A stretch of 64,000 nucleotides of DNA from Paenibacillus sp. IHBB 10380 (GCF_000949425.1 NZ_CP010976.1:3844001-3908000); one strand, 5' to 3'. Positions 27,139-37,745 are shown, counted from the first letter of the stretch. A program made the numbers and translations. Notes: generated by a model from the sequence alone, not told the origin.

Positions 27139-28368
27139 TTATACGGATTGTTGTTTCATACGCCGCCAGAACCATAGAAAAGGCCGAAGTGGGAAATAGA
27201 GAAAATGGAGCGATTTAGGTAGTGGTAACAATATGGCATCTCGTGAGCTAGGATGAAGCCTGTTTAACAAGTAAGCTATTTTCTGTTTTCCCGACATCAA
27301 TGAAAATAGGTAGCGATTATAATGCCGTGCTACACTTTTCTCCGGTACCGGGTTTAATTTAACTATTCTTTTAATATAATAGAGGGCCATTTCTGCTAGT
27401 CGATGAGATTTAGAACTAATCGTTAATAATTCTAAATCATGAGGAATCTCCGTTGAAAGCAGGTTCGATAATAAGATGAATGCCTGCCCTGCGTTATGCT
27501 GTCCTCCATATTGATCGAAATGAATTTTCATATTTCCACTGCTTATTTTAGGTAGCAACCGTTCAATATCAATTAACCAACGTAATCGAAACCAGCCATG
27601 CCTAGCACCATGGTCCGTAAGATAGTAGAGCAGATCTTCATTTCCCAAATAGTGAAAAGTTTGATTGGATGTCACATCATTTTTACGTTCCCACAGTTGA
27701 TCGAATGAGAATGACTCGCTGAAATGAGGATTCAATCGCCAGTGAATTTCAACTTGTGCAAAGTGCTCCTTATGCTCGAAGGATAGGTGATGTGATTTCT
27801 TCTTCCAATTGTCCAATATATGCTCATCCTTCGACTCGTAACCAAGCTGTGCCAATATTTCCTCTGCCTTCTCCACGTCTTCTGCATGAACTAGAATATC
27901 TAGATCTTTGGATGTCCTGTGCGCCAGATCTCCATATAGCTGTATAGCAAGAATAGGCCCCTTCAACAAAAGGGTACGTATTCCACTGTTGGTTAATGCT
28001 TTGCAAATATGACTCATTTCCCTGCTAAGATGCAGCATCTTAATTGTGTTGTTATTATATTGATGATGAAGTGTTTCCATAACGTTAGCTGGAATGAGTG
28101 AGGGCTCAAGTCCTTTCAATTTCAAATAGACAAGAGGATAAACACGATGATGCACAACAAGCTTCACAAACAATTTCCAGTCCAAATTGGAGGTGTTTTG
28201 CTTAACGATAATCTCATCCAGCAAATCATCGCGTAAAATAAATATTAAAAATAATAATTCTTTTGATACATCACTCAGGTCCAATTTAATTGCATCTAAT
28301 ATCAATGTACCCACCCCACTATCTAACAGATAGATTTTGTCATAACGAAATAATCGGCACTTGTTCAC
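27139..28368 (-). CDS. Nucleotidyltransferase-family protein of lasso cluster
   Basis: 409 aa, NTP_transf_5-like. Core motif LLLKGPILAIQLYGDL...RTSKDLDILVHAED carries the metal-binding DxD (DLDIL). Such proteins occur in paeninodin-type lasso clusters beside the HPr-kinase-like enzyme, where a tailoring role has been proposed. The annotated GTG start at 28368 has only a distant GAGG; a TTG at 28305 (GGGGTGGG 6 nt upstream, protein beginning LILDAIKLDLSD) is the better candidate. It sits between the last glycosyltransferase and B1. Confidence 0.8.
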   Translation of the reverse strand: MNKCRLFRYDKIYLLDSGVGTLILDAIKLDLSDVSKELLFLIFILRDDLLDEIIVKQNTSNLDWKLFVKLVVHHRVYPLVYLKLKGLEPSLIPANVMETLHHQYNNNTIKMLHLSREMSHICKALTNSGIRTLLLKGPILAIQLYGDLAHRTSKDLDILVHAEDVEKAEEILAQLGYESKDEHILDNWKKKSHHLSFEHKEHFAQVEIHWRLNPHFSESFSFDQLWERKNDVTSNQTFHYLGNEDLLYYLTDHGARHGWFRLRWLIDIERLLPKISSGNMKIHFDQYGGQHNAGQAFILLSNLLSTEIPHDLELLTISSKSHRLAEMALYYIKRIVKLNPVPEKSVARHYNRYLFSLMSGKQKIAYLLNRLHPSSRDAILLPLPKSLHFLYFPLRPFLWFWRRMKQQSV

Positions 28369-28391
28369 TCACGATGTCATCCTCAATCAAT

Positions 28392-29501
28392 TCACTGCCT
28401 GTCTGCACAGACCATAAGACCATCAATACTGGACTGCAGCCGTTCTATAAATAAATGCTCACTGAATTTCTCAGCATGCTGCCGAATAAGTTCTGGATTC
28501 CAATGATATTGATCGAACCGTTCGATCGTTGCCATCAATGAGCTTACCGACTGCTCCTCGAAAAATAACCCTGTCTGTTCAGCTACAACCGTGTCCAGGG
28601 CTCCGCCCACACAATAAGCAATGATCGGCCTGCCGCATGCATTGACTTCAAGCGGTGTTATGCCAAAATCTTCAATGCCGGGAAAGATCAGCGCTTTGCA
28701 ATGCTGCATGTAACGGACGACCTCTTCATCACTTCTCCTCCCAAGAAAAGTAACGGTATCGTCTGCAAGCTGCTCAAGCCTCTGCCGATCTGGGCCATCT
28801 CCAACTACGAGCAAACGCTGACCCATCCGGGTACAAGCCTCTACGGCCAAATCAATTTTTTTGTACGATACCAACCTGGAGACAACAAGAAAATAATCCT
28901 CTGGCTCCCCTTCATTGACGCTAAACCGGCTAATTTCTACGGGAGGGAAAATAATCTGGGCATTCATTCCATAACAATCTCTGATTCGCTCTTTCACAAT
29001 GGTAGAATTAGCAATCAGGTGATCAACCCACTTGGAATTGTTCTTATCCCATGTCTGAAGAGGGTAGATCAACCATTTCGCAAGTTTTTTCACATAATTC
29101 GGCACTTGAACGCTCTCCATATACGCTTCATAATTCCATGCAAATCGCATGGGTGTATGGCAGTAGCAGATATGGACACTCTTCCTATCCTTACGCACCC
29201 CTTTGGCATAAGCACTGCTGGAACTGAGAATGAGGTCATAACCCTTCACGTTCATTGAACGTACCGCGAACGGGTATAACCAGAAGAACATTTTGAATTT
29301 TCCTAATATTCCTGGAATTCGCTGCATCCAAGACGTCCTGATGTCAGCGTCCTTTAATTCTGGAAAAAGTTTATTTCGATCTACAATCGTTGTATAAATC
29401 GGTGCTTCGGGGAACATTTTGTGGAATACAGCCACTACCCGTTCCGCGCCGCCCATTTGATTGAGATAATCATGCACAATGGCTACTTTCAGATCCCGCA
29501 T
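28392..29501 (-). CDS. GT4 glycosyltransferase
   Basis: 369-aa GT-B fold glycosyltransferase, WbaZ/mannosyltransferase-like (KVAIVHDYLNQMGGAERVV at the N-terminus). The sugar-nucleotide site appears as FPGIEDFGITPLEVNACGRPIIAY (EX7E-type). Adds one sugar to the polyprenyl-linked repeat unit; the sugar cannot be specified. Its ATG touches the stop of the next gene upstream (1-nt overlap), a tight operon. Confidence 0.9.
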   Translation of the reverse strand: MRDLKVAIVHDYLNQMGGAERVVAVFHKMFPEAPIYTTIVDRNKLFPELKDADIRTSWMQRIPGILGKFKMFFWLYPFAVRSMNVKGYDLILSSSSAYAKGVRKDRKSVHICYCHTPMRFAWNYEAYMESVQVPNYVKKLAKWLIYPLQTWDKNNSKWVDHLIANSTIVKERIRDCYGMNAQIIFPPVEISRFSVNEGEPEDYFLVVSRLVSYKKIDLAVEACTRMGQRLLVVGDGPDRQRLEQLADDTVTFLGRRSDEEVVRYMQHCKALIFPGIEDFGITPLEVNACGRPIIAYCVGGALDTVVAEQTGLFFEEQSVSSLMATIERFDQYHWNPELIRQHAEKFSEHLFIERLQSSIDGLMVCADRQ

Positions 29502-30697
29502 TACATCATCTCCCTTGCACGCTGATGTTCCAACAATTTGCCGCCGGGTCTCGCCAATAGCTGCTGATAAATCAATTCGATCTTTTGAGACGTCTGTACG
29601 ATGGAGAACCTATCTTTTGCCTGCTCCTGTCCATTGTGACTAAGCGTAGACCATACGATCTCATCATCGAGCACCTGACGGATGCAATGTGTGAGTTTCT
29701 CGATATTTCCGATCTCATACATCAATCCACTCACACCATGTTGAATGATCTCTTGTACGCCTCCCCCTCGTGTCCCCACGACAGGCGTCCCTTGTGACAT
29801 AGCTTCAATAATGACCCTGCCGAAGGGTTCATTATCTGAACATAATAAAAGGAGATCTGCTGCACAGCAGATCTCCAATACATCTTCTCTGAATCCTGTA
29901 AACATAACTTTATCTTCAAGGTTTAAAGATTTAACCTTCTCTTTCAGTTTGTCGAGATATCGTTCGTTCTCTTGCCTAAACTTGGCTTCTCCGACAATCC
30001 ATAGAACCGTGTTCCGCTCCTCACGAACAAGACTGGCGAATGCTTCTATTGCATCTTCTTGTCTCTTCCACGGAGCAATCTGACCTATAATCACCAACAC
30101 TCGTGCTTCCTGCGGTGTTCTTAATTCTAAACGGATTGTTTCTCTTAACACTTGTCTTACCTCGGAATTAAAACTCCTTAGTTCCACACCGTTATGCACG
30201 AGATGGCACCGTCCTGCTACAGAAGGATGATCTATACCTTGAATGACAGATTCGGAAATACCGATGAGTGCCTGAGCGCTACTCCCTGCGAACTTTCGAA
30301 CGAGCATGCCAATATAACCCTGCGGAGGCATGTCTCGTAGATGCCACACAACCGGTAATCGGTGGTACCATCTGAATAAGCCTGCCATAATTCCTGCTCT
30401 TATAGAATTGGCATGTATGAGATCCACCCGACTTTTTTTCATAAGAAGAGCAAGCCTCCATCCTGCCCACAGCATCCCAATAACATAGATAACAAGAAGG
30501 AGCGGATTTCTGGTCATTCTCGCCCGGAAGCTGGGCAGAGCAACGACTTCGAGTCCTTGGCTGCGCGCTCTCTGCAGCAAATCTCCCTCTGGTGCAAACA
30601 ATATCGGATGGGCTTTTGTTATATGTTTTGCAGTCAACAACAGACTGATCTCCGCTCCGCTGATTGTACTCGTATGGTTATAAAAGGCGATTCTCAT
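29501..30697 (-). CDS. GT4 glycosyltransferase
   Basis: 398 aa. N-terminal Rossmann-type domain (FYNHTSTISGAEISLL) and C-terminal nucleotide-sugar domain with EPFGRVIIEAMSQGTPVVGTRGGGVQEII. Overlaps the neighbouring gene by 4 nt. Part of the polysaccharide operon, specificity unknown. Confidence 0.9.
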   Translation of the reverse strand: MRIAFYNHTSTISGAEISLLLTAKHITKAHPILFAPEGDLLQRARSQGLEVVALPSFRARMTRNPLLLVIYVIGMLWAGWRLALLMKKSRVDLIHANSIRAGIMAGLFRWYHRLPVVWHLRDMPPQGYIGMLVRKFAGSSAQALIGISESVIQGIDHPSVAGRCHLVHNGVELRSFNSEVRQVLRETIRLELRTPQEARVLVIIGQIAPWKRQEDAIEAFASLVREERNTVLWIVGEAKFRQENERYLDKLKEKVKSLNLEDKVMFTGFREDVLEICCAADLLLLCSDNEPFGRVIIEAMSQGTPVVGTRGGGVQEIIQHGVSGLMYEIGNIEKLTHCIRQVLDDEIVWSTLSHNGQEQAKDRFSIVQTSQKIELIYQQLLARPGGKLLEHQRAREMM

Positions 30698-31884
30698 CTT
30701 CTGAATTCCTTTCTTTTACCAATTTCTTCTGTGAATACATTGGTCACAGCTTCCGCGACTCTCCCCCATGTATATTGATTCAGTACATGTTCTCTGCATG
30801 CTTCCCGAGAAGGAAGGAATGAATCCTTATTCAGGACATCAATAATCTTCTTACTTATAGACTCAGATGTTCCGTCTTTAAACATTAAATCGTCGGATAT
30901 TTGATGTAAAATCTCTTTCGTTCCCCCGTAAGGAGTTCCCAACACTGGCGTTCCACAGGCAAGAGACTCTACGGTAATAAGACCGAAGCCCTCTAGTGTG
31001 AGGGTTGGAACTAAGCTAACATCTGCTGCTTGGTAATACTGCACAAGTTCCTCATTTGAAATTCTGCCGAGCAATTTAACATTGGAAGAAAGCCCAAGTT
31101 GATTGATTAGTGCTTCATATTCCGCTCGCATTGGTCCATCTCCTCCGATGAACAATCGAACATTAGGGGATATACGGACAACATCAGCCATGGCATGAAT
31201 CAAACGGTCAATCCCCATCCTTCGGACCAGCCTTCTTATGCAGAAGAGCAAAGGTTGATTAGACGATATGCCTAGTTGTGTTCTTAGTTCCTCACGATTC
31301 GGATGAGGTCGGAAGCGATTATGATCAACTGCACCTGGTATAATGTGAATTTTCTTCTCATCCACTCCGTAGGTTTCGGTCAATATATCTCGAAAGTACT
31401 CGCTAAGTACAATAAAGCTATCAGAACGGCGGTAAGTCAATTGTTCTACTTGCTTCTTCATCCACAACCTTGCTTCCTTAACGACTTTAGTCGCTGAATT
31501 CGTCTGTTGTACCTCCGTTTCCAATGCCCAAGGACCATGGAAATGAGAAACAATTGGTATGTGTGATGGAATCAGATTTCTCGTGACCATCGTAGTATAG
31601 AAAGCAAAATGGGGATTGAATACGTCCGGATGAAAAGAGCCCATCGCTTGATGTGTATGTTTCCGAATGGATTTCATTCGGGATAGATAATGTTTAATGT
31701 CCATTTCATGCGTAACATTTCTAATATTAAGATCAGTACTTATATGAGACCCTTTTGGTGCAAATACGAAGCCAAGTTCGGAATGACCATGTTCTTTCAT
31801 GGCAGTAGAGTAATCGGCAAAATAACGATTCAGCCCACCATACTGGACATCTATCCAACCCATTCCAGTCGAAAGTACATTCAT
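30694..31884 (-). CDS. GT4 glycosyltransferase
   Basis: 396 aa, GT-B fold. N-terminal MGWIDVQYGGLNRYF, then GAVDHNRFRP and the donor-site segment LEGFGLITVESLACGTPVLGTPYGGTKEIL. It stops 4 nt inside the next glycosyltransferase (overlap). Confidence 0.9.
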   Translation of the reverse strand: MNVLSTGMGWIDVQYGGLNRYFADYSTAMKEHGHSELGFVFAPKGSHISTDLNIRNVTHEMDIKHYLSRMKSIRKHTHQAMGSFHPDVFNPHFAFYTTMVTRNLIPSHIPIVSHFHGPWALETEVQQTNSATKVVKEARLWMKKQVEQLTYRRSDSFIVLSEYFRDILTETYGVDEKKIHIIPGAVDHNRFRPHPNREELRTQLGISSNQPLLFCIRRLVRRMGIDRLIHAMADVVRISPNVRLFIGGDGPMRAEYEALINQLGLSSNVKLLGRISNEELVQYYQAADVSLVPTLTLEGFGLITVESLACGTPVLGTPYGGTKEILHQISDDLMFKDGTSESISKKIIDVLNKDSFLPSREACREHVLNQYTWGRVAEAVTNVFTEEIGKRKEFRR

Positions 31885-31911
31885 AATTATCTCTCTTTTC
31901 TTCAGTATGAT

Positions 31912-32988
31912 TTAACTAATTAGTAGTTCCTCATAAATCTTTAACGTGTCTCTCGCCACTCTTTCTACTGAATAATATTCCAGTCCTTGCAGAGCACGCT
32001 TTCGGTATTTGTCACTCATTTCTGAGTTCTGAAGCATCGAAATGATAGCTTCCGCCAACCTTTCTGGTGATTTAGGCGGTACTAACATACCTGATTCCCC
32101 GAAATCAAGAGCCTCAGGAATTCCATCAACATCAGTTGCGACGATCGCACAACCCGCCTCCCGAGCCTCAATCAATACTAGGCCAAATGATTCTTTGTGC
32201 GATGCTAATACAAAAATATCAGCTGCTTCCATATAATTGTGCGGATTAGATTGATAGCCCATAAAGTGAATGTTATCTTTTCCAATAGATTGGTTAGCTT
32301 TCAATTCAAATTTAGATCTGTCTGGACCCTCGCCTAAAACATACAAATTAGCTTCAGGATATTTCGCAACAACAATTTCGAATGCTTCAATTAAATCAAT
32401 AATTCCTTTCCGTTCATACAGGCCAGCAACCGTTACTATGGATAGCCCTTTGAGACATGCTCCGCCCTTATCACCTTTCCGCGAACTTCCAATCGTTCCA
32501 TTTAAAACAATGTGAAGTTTTTGCTTCTGCACCCCTCGGCTCACCATTGATGTGGCTACCGCCTGACTTACAGCTATTACTGAATCGCCAACTTTCATAA
32601 AGTTCGCGCTCTTCTGAAACTCATTATGTACATGCGTTACAATTTTATATTTCTGGAACCCTTTCAAATATCTTGAGAGCAAAGCTCCAGTCATCATATG
32701 TGCATGGATTATATCTGGCTTAAATTGTTTGACCATTTTCCGAAAATTAAAAAAAGCCTGCATCATTTGTGCGGGCTTTCTCGTCTGATCAAGTTTATAA
32801 TGTTGAATATTGTTCTTTAACAGCAGTTCTATATACTCACCACCCTCAGATGCAACCGCCACATTGTGACCTAGTTTTGCTTGCTCGCAAGCTAAGTCGA
32901 TCATGACATTTACGATTCCGTTACCGCACTGCTTGACATGATTGGCTATATGAAGAATATTCATGCTCTCACCCCATTTCGATTTCAC
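31912..32988 (-). CDS. GT4 glycosyltransferase
   Basis: Probably about 350 aa from the internal ATG of MNILHIANHVKQCGNGIVNV; the extra eight residues upstream are less likely. Donor site HKESFGLVLIEAREAGCAIVATDVDGIPEAL. Co-directional with the operon. Confidence 0.9.
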   Translation of the reverse strand: MKSKWGESMNILHIANHVKQCGNGIVNVMIDLACEQAKLGHNVAVASEGGEYIELLLKNNIQHYKLDQTRKPAQMMQAFFNFRKMVKQFKPDIIHAHMMTGALLSRYLKGFQKYKIVTHVHNEFQKSANFMKVGDSVIAVSQAVATSMVSRGVQKQKLHIVLNGTIGSSRKGDKGGACLKGLSIVTVAGLYERKGIIDLIEAFEIVVAKYPEANLYVLGEGPDRSKFELKANQSIGKDNIHFMGYQSNPHNYMEAADIFVLASHKESFGLVLIEAREAGCAIVATDVDGIPEALDFGESGMLVPPKSPERLAEAIISMLQNSEMSDKYRKRALQGLEYYSVERVARDTLKIYEELLIS

Positions 32989-33011
32989 TTTAATCGGTTT
33001 ATTAGCTCCTA

Positions 33012-34355
33012 CTACATAGATTCTTTACTTCGACCTTTCTGAATACGGATACGCTGAAGTAACCATAAGATATCCTTCTTTGAAACGATCCAATCTTCGA
33101 ATTTAACATTATACTTAATGGTATATATAAGAAAAACTACAAGTAATTCAACAAGCGATGTTATTAGCAATGATATCGCTGCTCCTTCTATGCCTAAAGG
33201 AGGAATTAATAAGTTTAACAATATTACGTTTAATCCAAGTGATGTTATTCGAATAATGGTTACAGATCCTGGTTTGCCAATCGACATAAAGCCTTGGGAG
33301 AGTATCCATGAGGTACTCGTTATCGCCGTTTGAAAAATTAATATTCTAAATACTCCTATTGCTTCAATAAATGATTGCCCATACAGGATTATTAAAAGAT
33401 ACGGGGCTACAATAAAAATCCCAATACCTAATATAATTGTTATTACAGTACTAATTCTAAATACTTTAAAAGTTAGATTAAGAGCATCCGCTTGTTCAAG
33501 CCCTGATGCTTTGGGAAACAATACCGAGGTAATTGCATTTTGAATCGTATTTAACATATTAGAAAGATTCAGAGAGACTACATAGAGTCCTAGACTGCTT
33601 GGAGACAACAATCCAACAACTAATATCTGGTCAATGTACCCAGAGAATGTTCCCGCAACGTCTGTACCATAGGATCTAATTCCATATCCAAGCAGCTTTT
33701 TTCCGGATTCAATCTTGTTCTTCTGCTTCAGCTTATATTTTAAGATGAATTTTATTGTTATCCATATTGCAACTGGGATTGCAGGGAATAGATATGCCAC
33801 TGATGTATAGAACGGTGTGACGTGACCTGTAATGACAAGACCATAAAGAAGGATTAATGTGCTAAATACGGGAACATATCTGATAAAGTTATAAAGATGA
33901 TATTCTTCTCTAGATTGAAGAGTAGCGACGTTGATCGTCCCAAGCATTGCGATTGGCGACATTATTAATGCCCAAGTTGCAAATTCAATAACTTCCTTAG
34001 AATAGCCTTTCATCCAATATGGAATAATGACAGACCCAATTGCCATCGCAACACAACCGAGTATTAAACTCATATACAAAGATGTGATATACAATGATCC
34101 CTGATTTCCGTCCTTTTTCTTCATATAATAAACTAATGAGGCCGGAATCCCTAAAGTTAACGTATAAGCCAGAAATCTTGGCCACATAATCATCGCCGCT
34201 TGTTCTCCACGCCCCTCTGGCCCTAGATACCTCGCGATGATAATACCTGTTAATACATTTAATCCAAGTATAAAAACATTAGATACAAAAATTTGTAAAA
34301 CATTTCCTAAACTCCCCAATTTACTTCTTTGTTTAATCAAATTTACTATAGCCAT
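33012..34355 (-). CDS. Wzx-type polysaccharide flippase
   Basis: 447-aa membrane protein with about 12 helices, MATE/MOP (polysaccharide_synt) type: N-terminal GTGIIIARYLGPEGRGEQAAMIMWP is typical. It would flip the undecaprenyl-linked repeat unit to the outer face. Together with the polymerase gene three genes upstream it shows a Wzx/Wzy-dependent pathway. Confidence 0.9.
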   Translation of the reverse strand: MAIVNLIKQRSKLGSLGNVLQIFVSNVFILGLNVLTGIIIARYLGPEGRGEQAAMIMWPRFLAYTLTLGIPASLVYYMKKKDGNQGSLYITSLYMSLILGCVAMAIGSVIIPYWMKGYSKEVIEFATWALIMSPIAMLGTINVATLQSREEYHLYNFIRYVPVFSTLILLYGLVITGHVTPFYTSVAYLFPAIPVAIWITIKFILKYKLKQKNKIESGKKLLGYGIRSYGTDVAGTFSGYIDQILVVGLLSPSSLGLYVVSLNLSNMLNTIQNAITSVLFPKASGLEQADALNLTFKVFRISTVITIILGIGIFIVAPYLLIILYGQSFIEAIGVFRILIFQTAITSTSWILSQGFMSIGKPGSVTIIRITSLGLNVILLNLLIPPLGIEGAAISLLITSLVELLVVFLIYTIKYNVKFEDWIVSKKDILWLLQRIRIQKGRSKESM

Positions 34356-34379
34356 ATGTTTTATCCCTTCAGGCCTGCT

Positions 34380-35519
34380 TCACTGGTATTTAACTTTTGA
34401 AGTGTAGTTGATTATTTGCAAGTATTTATATGACATGTTTCCCCATGAATTTTTTTGGGCATCTTCCCTTGCTCTCAATGCCATCATCTTTAATCCTTCT
34501 TTATTAGAAAGAAGTTCCCTAATGACGTTTATTAAAGTTGCTGTATCCTCTGGATCTTCAATAACAACTGCAGAATGATCAGACAAAAGTTCAACTGCAC
34601 CACATCTGCTACTTGTTATAACCGGTAATCCTGAAGCCATTGCCTCTAATATAACAAGCGAAAACGGTTCATATTTCGAGGGAAAAACAAACAAATCAGC
34701 GAGTGACATGATTTCCGCGATATCTTTTCTGTGTCCTAGAAAATGAACACGATGACCTATACCTAAATCTTTTGCTATACCGGGGTAATTACTCTTTTCA
34801 GTATTTCCAAGCACGATTAGGTTTACATTCTCTACCATAGCCATAGCACGAAGTACCGTATCTAAATTCTTCCTTTTAGATTTCAAGTCTCCAGCAAACA
34901 AAGCATATGTTGTATTTGTATCCAGATGAAAATCTGCCCGATTAACCGATCGTGGATAAAACTCATTCAAATCAACACCATTTGAAATAACTGAGATACG
35001 GTTAGACTGTATTTTTGCATCCTGCACTAGTTCTTGTTTAACCTGTTCGGACACTGCAATGATTTGTTTGGTACGTTTCAGTGCAATACGCTCTAAGAAA
35101 GAATTTAAGCTATTGTATAATAACTGATAAAGGCTTTTTACATTTTTTTGATCCCGATACGGATGATACTCTGACTTTACCCATGCACTATGGACAAAAT
35201 GAATGCAATTAATATCAGAACGTGCATAGGTAATAAACCCATTAACCACGATAAGATCCATCTTTTTCTGATGAGTCCATATCCAGATAGCAGAGAACAA
35301 CGCAAATAATTGATACTGCAATAAAGCTGTCGGAATTTTTAACACATTCATTATTTTAATCCATTTTATTTGGCTATGGTTCCGAAGTTCTTCTGATAGC
35401 TCTGTAGATATAACTATGATTTCGTGTCCTTGTTTTAAAGCCTCTATGATCACCTCATAATTTACTCTTCCTTGTCCGTCTCCTTTCTTCACCACGTGTG
35501 TAACGAAACAGATTTTCAT
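34380..35519 (-). CDS. GT4 glycosyltransferase
   Basis: 379 aa, GT-B fold. Motifs ISNGVDLNEFYPRS, FAGDLKSKRKN and KYEPFSLVILEAMASGLPVITSSRCGAVELL. It overlaps the SGNH hydrolase gene by 4 nt. Confidence 0.9.
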   Translation of the reverse strand: MKICFVTHVVKKGDGQGRVNYEVIIEALKQGHEIIVISTELSEELRNHSQIKWIKIMNVLKIPTALLQYQLFALFSAIWIWTHQKKMDLIVVNGFITYARSDINCIHFVHSAWVKSEYHPYRDQKNVKSLYQLLYNSLNSFLERIALKRTKQIIAVSEQVKQELVQDAKIQSNRISVISNGVDLNEFYPRSVNRADFHLDTNTTYALFAGDLKSKRKNLDTVLRAMAMVENVNLIVLGNTEKSNYPGIAKDLGIGHRVHFLGHRKDIAEIMSLADLFVFPSKYEPFSLVILEAMASGLPVITSSRCGAVELLSDHSAVVIEDPEDTATLINVIRELLSNKEGLKMMALRAREDAQKNSWGNMSYKYLQIINYTSKVKYQ

Positions 35520-36301
35520 GGGCTCACCCCTCTCATTACATTGTTATTACTCAAAAGAGAATGCTGGATGATTGTGCCCAAGAGTGCCTCGGCAATTTGG
35601 TTATGACCCTGTTCATTAGGATGAAAGCGATCCATAAAATAATCATTCCATTTATGTAAATACTGTGATGAGTCACACATAAATATTCTGTCACTAGATT
35701 TATTCAGCTCAGATAGCTCTTTGAATACCTCTCTATATTTCCTCATAGATTCCGGTGATCCCGGGAAATATCTTTCTTCGATATCACCTGGCATTAGAAA
35801 TATAATATTTGTTTGTTTATTGTGATTAAGGATCGTCATAGTAAAATCTGTTGTTTGTTTTTTAAATTCCGTTAGACTCATCCACTGTTTTCCACCAAAT
35901 ACTTTAATAAGGGTAACTTTTACCCTCCATCGGAGCCCTGACTCTATCTTTTCCAACCATTTCCTAGTCTTTCGGGTCGAATAGTAGGGTCTTGGGTCCA
36001 TCCACCCCGCTCTCCTCCACCTTTTAGGTACTAACTTTAGGTACTTTGTTTGTTCTCTTACGAGGGATTCAGTATTCCCATGCGCAAAAACGATAATGTC
36101 CGGTTGTAATTCTAGAATTTCTTCCTCATATTTCTCTCTGGACTCATTAACCTGCATTGCACTAGCTCCATAATTAATGATCTGAACGGATTGTGAATAA
36201 GAAGAATTCAGTTTCAATTTTAATAAATCTGCATAGCTTGTTCTAAATCGAATTACGCCCAATCCTTCTGTAATTGAATCACCTAAAAAAACGATTAACA
36301 T
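35516..36301 (-). CDS. SGNH/GDSL hydrolase family protein
   Basis: About 261 aa from the ATG at 36301, which has AGGAG 7 nt upstream and lies 1 nt from the stop of the upstream polymerase gene. Block I is FLGDSITEG (catalytic Ser), later GNTES, and the C-terminal block V is DRFHPNEQGHNQIAEA with Asp/His. Such proteins in EPS loci act as O-acetyl esterases or, less often, acetyl transferases on the polysaccharide; the role here is inferred. Confidence 0.85.
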   Translation of the reverse strand: MLIVFLGDSITEGLGVIRFRTSYADLLKLKLNSSYSQSVQIINYGASAMQVNESREKYEEEILELQPDIIVFAHGNTESLVREQTKYLKLVPKRWRRAGWMDPRPYYSTRKTRKWLEKIESGLRWRVKVTLIKVFGGKQWMSLTEFKKQTTDFTMTILNHNKQTNIIFLMPGDIEERYFPGSPESMRKYREVFKELSELNKSSDRIFMCDSSQYLHKWNDYFMDRFHPNEQGHNQIAEALLGTIIQHSLLSNNNVMRGVSP

Positions 36302-36302
36302 G

Positions 36303-37745
36303 CTATGTCTCCTCTCCATTTGAGGACTTGGGTATGTAAGCGAGTGAAATAATAAACAACAGAATAAATCCACTTAATCCACGCAATATATTACTTGCAA
36401 ATAAAAGAAATAAAACGGCACTAATGGCAGCAAATGAAATAGGAGAATAGACTTTCTCTGTTTTACTTAACTTGAAAAGGTTAACAAAGAGGTATCCCAA
36501 TGATATTGTTATAGCTAATCCCAATGGGAGTCCAAATGTATAAAATAAGTTTAAATAACCATTATCAAATGCTGCTAGCGTATCTGCATTTTGCGTTAAT
36601 TTCACTCCTTGCCCTGAACTTCCCAAACCCCTTCCTACAGGATTAGCCAATACTTCTGATAATATATTGCTTGAAAAGCTCATTCTTTCATTGAATGAAT
36701 GATCTTCTTCTAATGATCCAAATGTATTAATACGAGATGTCACATTATTAGCGCCCGGTAGTATTGGAAGGATAAATATGTAAGCCGATAGAATGATGAC
36801 ACACAGAAGAAGCAATTGTATTTTATTTCTTATGTGAGATCTGATAAAGTAGGCGATCACCATAATTATATAGGCAATCCATCCAACACGAACCAGAGTA
36901 AGAAGCAATGCAAATGCTACAATCATCATTCCAATGATTCCAAATCCTCTCCATTTTTTCTGAACGGTCATTATAGCCAATGCTAATCCAAAAAACACAC
37001 CTGCTGGTCCTGGTGAATTCAGGAAAGAAAAGACTCGAAAGTTCTGAGACTCAGGAAGCCCAATGGAATTCATCTCAGCATTTACCATCCAAAATTTATC
37101 CCACGGGGGAAGAACAGTATATTGATATATTCCATATGCAGCAATGATTACTGCAAGATAAGAGAAACTTCTCAGCCACTTAGCACGGACATCCCTATCG
37201 AAACAGCTTACATTCACATAAATTAAAACAAGAAACGGAACAATATAATTTAGTAAATCATATACTGATGCTAGTCCATATTTTAGAAATCCGATGCAAA
37301 ATCCATAAAGTAAAGCTACTCCCATAATTTTAGATATGAAGCTAATTCTACGGTCAATTAGCTTGATGTTTTTGATAATTGGTAATAATATCGTCAAACT
37401 TACACAATAGGGTATTAGCGAAATGATGGAGGTATCGCTGTACAACTGAAAGGACCAATCCATTAAGCGCCTTATTTCTGGACTCACTACCCATATCAGT
37501 AGACTATATGGAAGTAATAAGTTTGATCTATAGGCATAGATTTGCAATGAAATTAACATACTCAGGAGCAGAAATGTAAATTCTAGAAGCTTCATATGGA
37601 GTGAATCTATTGAACCAGCAACTCCAACAATTGAGCCAAGAGCGATTACTCCCGCAAGTTTTATTAGTCCATATAAAAACATTCTAATACCTGGCCTTAA
37701 AGTACTTATTCCAAAGATCCTCTCCACGTTTTCCAACCACCCCAT
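36303..37745 (-). CDS. Wzy-type O-antigen/polysaccharide polymerase
   Basis: 480-aa (or 459 from an internal ATG at 37682 with AGGT upstream) membrane protein with about 12 helices and a large outside loop (INTFGSLEEDHSFNERMSFSSNIL), followed by GRGLGSSGQG, characteristic of O-antigen ligase/Wzy proteins (Wzy_C). Joins repeat units on the outer face. If the first start is right it overlaps the GT2 gene by 40 nt. Confidence 0.85.
   Translation of the reverse strand: MGWLENVERIFGISTLRPGIRMFLYGLIKLAGVIALGSIVGVAGSIDSLHMKLLEFTFLLLSMLISLQIYAYRSNLLLPYSLLIWVVSPEIRRLMDWSFQLYSDTSIISLIPYCVSLTILLPIIKNIKLIDRRISFISKIMGVALLYGFCIGFLKYGLASVYDLLNYIVPFLVLIYVNVSCFDRDVRAKWLRSFSYLAVIIAAYGIYQYTVLPPWDKFWMVNAEMNSIGLPESQNFRVFSFLNSPGPAGVFFGLALAIMTVQKKWRGFGIIGMMIVAFALLLTLVRVGWIAYIIMVIAYFIRSHIRNKIQLLLLCVIILSAYIFILPILPGANNVTSRINTFGSLEEDHSFNERMSFSSNILSEVLANPVGRGLGSSGQGVKLTQNADTLAAFDNGYLNLFYTFGLPLGLAITISLGYLFVNLFKLSKTEKVYSPISFAAISAVLFLLFASNILRGLSGFILLFIISLAYIPKSSNGEET

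Noticed and set aside
28701..29258. 185-codon plus-strand ORF opposite a glycosyltransferase
   Set aside because: Shadow of the GT4 gene, with no start signal.
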